Shown: one piece after another, positions 6,401 through 9,590 of the stretch
How the letters are laid out: each line of letters starts with the position of its first letter
Position numbering within the stretch: position 1 is the first letter of the stretch
DNA from: Chromatiaceae bacterium
GTDB lineage: Bacteria; Pseudomonadota; Gammaproteobacteria; Chromatiales; Chromatiaceae
Assembly: GCA_016880695.1 (NCBI GenBank)
Contig: JAEHCY010000021.1
Span: 1 to 9,590, forward strand
DNA: 9,590 nucleotides
Direction: 5' to 3'
Position numbers and translations under genes: made by a program
The notes under the pieces: generated by a model
Told to the model about the DNA's origin: nothing
What the model saw: only the letters and a program-made list of their open reading frames with translations
Databases searched by the model: none

Positions 6401-7686
6401 CTTCCATGATCGGCTGGATTGCGTTGGCCGGCATCATCGTGCGCAACTCCATTCTGCTGGTGGATTTCTCCATCCACGAGGTGCAGAAGGGGGTTCCGGT
6501 GGCGGAATCGGTGATTCGTGCCTGCAAGACAAGAACGCGGCCCATCCTCATCACCGCCCTCGCACTGGTCGCGGGCTCGAGCGTCATCTTTACCGACCCG
6601 ATCTTTCAGGGTATGGCGATCTCGTTGGCGTCCGGCGTGCTGGTCTCCACGATCCTTACCCTGGTCGTCATACCGCTGGGTTGCGTCGAGGCTTCGAAAG
6701 ATCTCTGTGAAGTGGCGGCTGCAACCGCGCCCGTCGGATCCACCGTCCCCTGCTCGCTCGAGAAACCCCAGGCGAAGGCCAAACGCAGTCGGCCAACCGC
6801 CATTGCCGTCTGGGGTAAGCTCGTGGAGGTCGTGACCCTGGTCTTCTATGGGGTGCGTGGGATCTTCCTGCTCCTCTCGGATCTCATCAAGAAGCGGCGA
6901 TCCGGGGGCAAGAGGGTGGCGGCTGTTAAGGTGAAGGACCGCACCGGGTCCGTCCCTGCGTCCACGCCTGTCCAGAGTGCAGCGCCCGGCGCCGCGAGGG
7001 TGGCAAGCGCAACTTCGGCGGCGCCGAGTGCCCCCGAAGCCGCGGCACCGATCGTACCGAATGAAACTCCAGCGGCGGCAGCGGTTCATCCAGTGCAGAC
7101 CAAGGTCGCGACGGAGCCGCTACCGAGCATCGTTGCGGTTGCCCAGATGCCGCCACCGAGCGCCGAGATTCCGCCAACCGATACAGCGTTCGGCCTGACC
7201 AAGCCCGCAGTGGCGTCGCTGCAGGTCGAGTCGATGGTCGTGAGCGAGGCCAAACGGGGCTCCGAGCCGCAGCCGCCCGTGACGGCGGCAGCCGCGGCCA
7301 CCGCCACCGCGCGCGTGGTGCCCATGCTCGCTGCAGATCGGCTAGCGGGTCCGGAAAAGCCCGCGGAGACTGACGGCACCGAGCCTGATCGACCGGCGAG
7401 CAGCAGCCTAGTGCGCGGGGAACAGCAGCCGCCCGGGAAGCCGGCCAGTAGGTCCGGCGCAGAAGTGGCCCCCCCGGGAGAGCCTCGCACCCTAACAGGG
7501 CGGAAGAGCGTTCCGGTGCCGCCACCGAGTAGACCTCTGGTGCAGAAAGCGCCGGTAACCGCGGCAAAGGCAGCACCACCAAAGCCCGCCACCACCGCTT
7601 CGGCAGCCGCGCAGAAAAAGGCCCCGCGCCGCGGCATTCGACTCAAGGTGGACGCCGATTCCGACGAAGAGCTCGAGTCGAATTGA
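3433..7686 (+). CDS. RND efflux permease (AcrB/HAE1-like) with long C-terminal extension
   Basis: I take the ATG at 3433 (1417 aa) over the in-frame TTG at 3400, because the extra 11 residues look unlike protein; only a weak GAG precedes the ATG. The RND pattern is complete. TM1 is about 38-54, followed by a large periplasmic domain, TM2-6 about 377-540, TM7 about 574-600, a second periplasmic domain, and TM8-12 about 938-1083. The TM4 proton-relay pair is D443-D444 in ILVDDAIVVVEN, as in AcrB-type drug pumps. The position of AcrB Lys940 is Arg1004 (GIIVRNSILLVDF), and R1036 matches the conserved Arg of TM11 (RTRPIL). It should export substrate using the proton gradient, with the adjacent adaptor. 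Oddities are an Asp-rich loop at 170-181, cysteines 1084, 1092 and 1107 after TM12, an extra hydrophobic segment at 1130-1152, and a 265-aa Pro/Ala-rich tail ending in acidic residues. Usual length is about 1030-1080 aa. Substrate unknown. Confidence 0.93.
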   Translation: MSTSDTTTPAHSETNYSEEHLGLAGRTARFFIRSPLSPLFFISMLLMGLLGLLMTPRQEDPQISVPMIDIMVQYPGASAVQVSNLAIQPLERIMSEIPGIKHVYSASQRGQGMVTVEFDVGELMGPSLVKVNDKLASNMDKVPPGVMPPLVKSKGIDDVPIVTLTLWSRDLDGDGLPDVDDGQLRLLAQDLLQSLKEVKDTGSGFIVGGRREQVTVDVYPERLSGYQISLDQVAQTIRTANAETRAGGVESSGSHFSVVTGSFLKTVDDVNRLVVGTFNDVPVYVHDVARVTQGPEDAKQLIAYYTGQAAPKNLKGDGSPAVTIAIAKKELTNGVTVANSIINRVNDLRGELIPNNVEVSITRNYGETANDKVNELIFKLFIATAFVFVLVFLAFRALRPAIVVMLVIPVVLLMTVFVAWVTSYTIDRVSLFALIFSIGILVDDAIVVVENMYRRWLEEGRTDVDTAVDAVREVGNPTILATFTVIAALLPMGFVSGMMGPYMRPIPALGSVAMFISLFAAFVFTPYLAISKWLRPTMGYLQVAEKREHKEAEQLEKLFRRILTPLIEHKGKRFLFRALMWGAFLFTLSFFYFKWVAVKMLPLDNKPEFSVVLDMPEGSALPVTANLTHRIAEKLRELPEVTAIQLYAGTARPFDFNGMVRHYYLRGEPWQGELQVQLLHKTKRKRSSHEIAVDARQMLQKLIQGTGAKVAVVEMPPGPPVLQSVVAEIHGPTADVRRQFTRDMTELFARAESTRDVDNYLRDPYDYWRFDVDTEKAVRRGISVDAINRNLGMALGGAAIGDVKQRSGHEPVNIMIQVPLGERSEVDRLGDLPIQSGPGVTVPLRELGRFEKVAEEDIVYHKDLRPVEYVVADVGGRLAAPVYAMFQVEDVVAETQYRAPDGVVPSSHWIGPPADDRVSSWEWTGEWTVTYETFRDMGAAFAVALVLIYILVVWEFGNFRIPALIMAPIPLTLLGIIPMHAVMGAEFTATSMIGWIALAGIIVRNSILLVDFSIHEVQKGVPVAESVIRACKTRTRPILITALALVAGSSVIFTDPIFQGMAISLASGVLVSTILTLVVIPLGCVEASKDLCEVAAATAPVGSTVPCSLEKPQAKAKRSRPTAIAVWGKLVEVVTLVFYGVRGIFLLLSDLIKKRRSGGKRVAAVKVKDRTGSVPASTPVQSAAPGAARVASATSAAPSAPEAAAPIVPNETPAAAAVHPVQTKVATEPLPSIVAVAQMPPPSAEIPPTDTAFGLTKPAVASLQVESMVVSEAKRGSEPQPPVTAAAAATATARVVPMLAADRLAGPEKPAETDGTEPDRPASSSLVRGEQQPPGKPASRSGAEVAPPGEPRTLTGRKSVPVPPPSRPLVQKAPVTAAKAAPPKPATTASAAAQKKAPRRGIRLKVDADSDEELESN

Positions 7687-7710
7687 AACCAACCGATGTC
7701 GCTATGGCCT

Positions 7711-7716
7711 TATAAT
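7711..7716 (+). promoter_or_regulatory. Consensus -10 hexamer TATAAT upstream of the lipoprotein gene
   Basis: A perfect TATAAT lies 165 bases before the lipoprotein ATG, in the gap after the permease. No good -35 box sits at 16-18 bases; the nearest candidate, TTGAAA at 7683-7688, leaves a 22-base spacer and overlaps the permease stop. If used, it would give a leader of about 155-160 bases, and the lipoprotein gene would be its own transcription unit. Confidence 0.35.
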
Positions 7717-7726
7717 GGAGATGAGA

Positions 7727-7767
7727 TTGGGGGGTGTTAGCGGGCGGACTCCAGACCCTTCCCCCAA
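7727..7767 (+). repeat. 7-bp inverted repeat TTGGGGG/CCCCCAA
   Basis: TTGGGGG at 7727-7733 pairs perfectly with CCCCCAA at 7761-7767 across a 27-base gap. It lies just downstream of the possible -10 box and directly before the 12-bp tandem repeat, so it may belong to the same regulatory leader. The G-run and C-run make chance pairing plausible. Confidence 0.35.
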
Positions 7768-7770
7768 ACT

Positions 7771-7794
7771 GGGTTAATCGGGGGGTTAATCGGG
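7771..7794 (+). repeat. Perfect tandem direct repeat of 12 bp (GGGTTAATCGGG x2)
   Basis: The 12-mer GGGTTAATCGGG occurs at 7771-7782 and again, immediately adjacent, at 7783-7794 with no mismatch. It is intergenic, 87 bases before the lipoprotein start. The AT-core within G-runs and the near one-turn period fit a direct-repeat protein-binding site, but a simple slippage duplication is equally possible. Confidence 0.6.
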
Positions 7795-7870
7795 ATCGCG
7801 CAAGGGTCTTCACCGTCGGAGGCGTTCCGTTGGAAGCCAAAGCGGGACACTCCAAGGACATCACCAGGCG

Positions 7871-7875
7871 AGGGG
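7871..7875 (+). promoter_or_regulatory. Ribosome binding site AGGGG for the lipoprotein gene
   Basis: AGGGG sits 5 bases before the ATG at 7881. It, together with the signal peptide beginning right there, decides the start against an in-frame GTG at 7734. Confidence 0.6.
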
Positions 7876-7880
7876 TGAAC

Positions 7881-8510
7881 ATGAAGCCGAGAATGTTGCT
7901 CGCGGGGTCCGCGGTGGTTGGGTTGCTCTGCCTGTCACTACTCGCGTGCAAGGGCCAGGACCCCGCGCCAAAGCCACGGCAGATGGATCGACCCGTCGGC
8001 ATGCCGCGGGAGCGCGCGCCGACAAGCACGCTACCCGCCCGACAAACCTCTCCGCCACAGGGAATGGTGGCGCGGGACCCTTATCGTCCTTGGCAGCCGG
8101 AAGGGCAACCCCGATCGACATCGCCTGGCCACTTCGAGCAGTTGCCCACGGGCGGTTATCGTGCTTATGAGCCGCCGCGTAGGGGCGGGCCTTCGACCTA
8201 TCAGGGTTATCGCTTTCGCCCGCCGGACTCAGGTGATCGGGAAGGCCGCACGGCGTCCAAGGAAGGCGTGGGGGATCGGGATGGCCGCCCAAGTTACGGT
8301 CGGGAGCCCCCTTGGGACGAGGAGCCGTGGATGCGCGCAGATGCCTATGGAGCAAGGTCGGAGCGCTTCCGACCGCCTTCGGAGCGGGAGCGGGACCGCT
8401 GGAGTCCAGGACCGGGCTCACCCTATGGCGGGCAGCCTTACGGCGATCCGTTCTCTCCGATGCCCTTTCTTCCTCAGGACGCCTACGGATTCCAACCAGG
8501 GGGCTGGTAG
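7881..8510 (+). CDS. Hypothetical lipoprotein, Arg/Pro/Gly/Tyr-rich
   Basis: I do not recognise this 209-aa protein. It starts with a lipoprotein signal peptide: positive MKPR, a hydrophobic core, and the lipobox LLAC with Cys23. The following Lys24 is not the Asp that retains lipoproteins in the inner membrane, so an outer-membrane location is likely (Lol rule, family knowledge). The mature part is low-complexity and probably disordered. It is rich in Pro, Arg, Gly and aromatic residues, with loosely repeated pieces such as GGYRAYEPPRR, YQGYRFRPPD, GGQPYGDPF and DAYGFQPGGW. There is no enzyme motif. Many arginines could bind anionic polymer (LPS, peptidoglycan or other glycans), which is speculation. 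It lies 194 bases after the permease and 167 bases before the next exported protein. Confidence 0.75.
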   Translation: MKPRMLLAGSAVVGLLCLSLLACKGQDPAPKPRQMDRPVGMPRERAPTSTLPARQTSPPQGMVARDPYRPWQPEGQPRSTSPGHFEQLPTGGYRAYEPPRRGGPSTYQGYRFRPPDSGDREGRTASKEGVGDRDGRPSYGREPPWDEEPWMRADAYGARSERFRPPSERERDRWSPGPGSPYGGQPYGDPFSPMPFLPQDAYGFQPGGW

Positions 8511-8513
8511 GTC

Positions 8514-8610
8514 GGCCGGCGCAAAACGCCCTATGGGGAATCGTCGCCCGAGCCCTGCCGGCGGTAAAGCCACTGAGGCTATGAACTCAGTAGGGATACG
8601 CCCTGGCAGC
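8514..8610 (+). other. Possible structured RNA leader between the lipoprotein and periplasmic-protein genes
   Basis: The 167-base gap holds several pairing elements: GGCG-CAAAA-CGCC at 8518-8530, CGCC at 8527-8530 able instead to pair with GGCG at 8560-8563, and ACTGAG at 8572-8577 with CTCAGT at 8586-8591 around an 8-base loop. Between the last two helices lies GGTAAAGCC, and ATACGCC (8596-8602) could close the whole by pairing with the 5' GGCG. This layout loosely recalls the GEMM-I (c-di-GMP) and cobalamin riboswitch cores, but diagnostic core sequences of both are absent, so I assign no class. It would sit in the 5' leader of the downstream gene, about 70 bases from its start. Confidence 0.25.
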
Positions 8611-8662
8611 AGCTCTCGGGGCCATCCCGTACAAAAGTTAGTTGGATCAATTCTAAGTGCTT

Positions 8663-8668
8663 GGAGGG
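8663..8668 (+). promoter_or_regulatory. Strong ribosome binding site GGAGGG
   Basis: GGAGGG lies 9 bases before the ATG at 8678, and the residues after that ATG form a clean signal peptide. This rules out the in-frame GTG at 8657, which lies upstream of the site. Confidence 0.75.
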
Positions 8669-8677
8669 TGTTTTCTC

Positions 8678-9523
8678 ATGAGAGATCAACTGATTCCTGT
8701 GGTTGGCGCATTGGCGGGCGGAATGCTCCTGAGCCTGGCCCAGGCGCAGCCCAGCGGGGTCCAGTTCTCGGCTGAAACCGTACAAACGGGACCGAAAGGG
8801 CCGGTTTCGACGGGCAAGATGTACGTCGGTAAGAACCGCATGCGCACCGAGGCCGAGCAGCAGGGGCGTCAGTTCGTACGCATCACCGATGAAGACAAAC
8901 AGGTTGAATGGATCCTGTTTCCCGACCAGCGCTCCTACATGGAACGCCGCGCCCCACCGGGAACACCGAAGAAGGCGGATCGATCCGCGTCAGATACCAA
9001 CCCCTGTGCCGTCGGCATGACAGGGATGCAGTGCACCAAACTGGGGACCGAGACCCTGGCGGGCCGCAAGGCGGATAAATGGGAGATTACCCTTTCCCAC
9101 CAGGGACAAACAATGAAGACCATCCAGTGGATTGACGCGGAGCGCGGCGTGCCGCTGCGTCAGGAGATGGGGGGAGGTCAGACCATGGAGCTTAAGTTTG
9201 TGGGTCAGGAGACGCTCGATGGGCGCAAGGTCGAGAAATGGGAGGTGTTGGCCACGACACCGAATCAAGCGCCCTCGAAGAGCTACCAGTGGTACGACCC
9301 GGAACTGCGGCTGGCGGTTCGGCAGGACCTACCCGGCGGCTACGTCAGTGAGTTCAAGAATATTCGGGTGGGTAACCAACCGGAGTCGCTGTTTGTCATT
9401 CCTGCCGGATACACCCGCGTCGAGCAGCCTGCGGGTCCCACCGGGGGGGCGCCGCAAGGGGCAGCCCCAGGGGCACCCTCTGGGGGTGGACAGCAGCAAC
9501 CGCCGCCGGCCGGGATGCGATAG
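8678..9523 (+). CDS. Secreted protein, DUF4412/LolA-like, with internal duplication
   Basis: The 281-aa protein has a Sec signal peptide (core about 6-21, likely cleavage after AQA near residue 23). The segment TGKMYVGKNRMRTEAE, then a Trp-containing ILFPDQRSYME strand, resembles DUF4412-type and LolA-like folds, in which a curved beta sheet binds hydrophobic ligand; this is a resemblance, not proof. Two related units of about 54 residues follow. Unit one runs about 121-174 with ETLAGRKADKWE, W151, D153 and R161-Q162. Unit two runs about 174-228 with ETLDGRKVEKWE, W205, D207 and R215-Q216. C110 and C119 could form a disulfide. The tail from about 245 is Gly/Pro/Gln-rich. It follows the lipoprotein gene on the same strand, and both products go to the envelope. 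No catalytic motif is visible. Confidence 0.75.
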   Translation: MRDQLIPVVGALAGGMLLSLAQAQPSGVQFSAETVQTGPKGPVSTGKMYVGKNRMRTEAEQQGRQFVRITDEDKQVEWILFPDQRSYMERRAPPGTPKKADRSASDTNPCAVGMTGMQCTKLGTETLAGRKADKWEITLSHQGQTMKTIQWIDAERGVPLRQEMGGGQTMELKFVGQETLDGRKVEKWEVLATTPNQAPSKSYQWYDPELRLAVRQDLPGGYVSEFKNIRVGNQPESLFVIPAGYTRVEQPAGPTGGAPQGAAPGAPSGGGQQQPPPAGMR

Positions 9524-9540
9524 GCACCGGACGTCGGGCG

Positions 9541-9571
9541 GCGGGGCTTGCCCCGCACGCAGCAGGTTTTT
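9541..9571 (+). terminator. Terminator-like hairpin after the secreted-protein gene
   Basis: GCGGGGC at 9541-9547 and GCCCCGC at 9550-9556 form a very stable stem 17 bases after the stop codon. A run of five T lies at 9567-9571. The T-run is 10 bases from the stem rather than adjacent, so it is a weak candidate for an intrinsic terminator. Nothing else is recognisable in the last 67 bases. Confidence 0.4.
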
Positions 9572-9590
9572 ACAGTGCGATTGAGGGCGC

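Noticed and set aside
5602..7089. 495-codon minus-strand frame
   Set aside because: It is antisense to the second half of the RND permease, with shadow-type composition and no domain pattern.
7918..8775. 285-codon plus-strand frame overlapping the lipoprotein and the next gene
   Set aside because: It competes with the lipoprotein frame, which has a good ribosome site and lipobox, and it runs across the next gene's start. Its composition is that of a shifted reading frame.
1..9590. CRISPR array, tRNA, rRNA, insertion sequence or phage signs
   Set aside because: No spaced repeat series, cloverleaf-like sequence, transposase motif or terminal inverted repeat pair was seen.

Overview
The window is high-GC DNA from a Gram-negative bacterium. 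Signal peptides, a lipoprotein lipobox and a tripartite-type RND efflux pair all imply an outer membrane. The flavour of the proteins (RND permease with the VPMIDI/LTLWSRD signature, a small SCP2-domain protein, an EHD-like dynamin with membrane helices) suggests a gammaproteobacterium, perhaps a sulfur-oxidising or Chromatiales-like lineage. That placement is inference from family resemblance and cannot be proved from this window.

Layout. (1) Bases 1-1324, minus strand: the N-terminal 441 codons of a membrane-anchored dynamin/EHD-like GTPase, cut by the left edge. (2) Bases 1325-1699: a 375-base divergent intergenic region with a strong hairpin, a 9-bp direct repeat spaced two helical turns apart, a weak promoter candidate and a second hairpin in the leader of the next gene. 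(3) Bases 1700-7686, plus strand: a likely operon of an SCP2-like lipid-binding protein, a periplasmic RND adaptor and a very long RND permease (1417 aa). The permease carries an aspartate-rich, EF-hand-like loop in its first periplasmic domain. Beyond TM12 it has three cysteines, a possible 13th membrane helix and a Pro/Ala-rich tail of about 265 aa. No TolC-like outer-membrane gene is present. (4) Bases 7687-7880: a leader with a consensus-like -10 hexamer, an inverted repeat and a perfect 12-bp tandem repeat. (5) Bases 7881-8510: an unrecognised Arg/Pro/Gly/Tyr-rich lipoprotein. (6) Bases 8511-8677: an intergenic stretch that could fold as a structured RNA. (7) Bases 8678-9523: a secreted protein resembling the DUF4412/LolA-like group, with an internal duplication. 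(8) A hairpin with a detached T-run closes the window.

How the genes may work together. The adaptor and permease should form the inner-membrane and periplasmic parts of one proton-driven exporter. The SCP2 protein just upstream hints that the substrate, or the membrane state being managed, is lipidic; this is inference. The two downstream exported proteins, a lipoprotein and a soluble periplasmic protein, are also envelope-directed, so the plus-strand genes read as an envelope cluster. The long antisense ORFs here are high-GC shadows of these genes.
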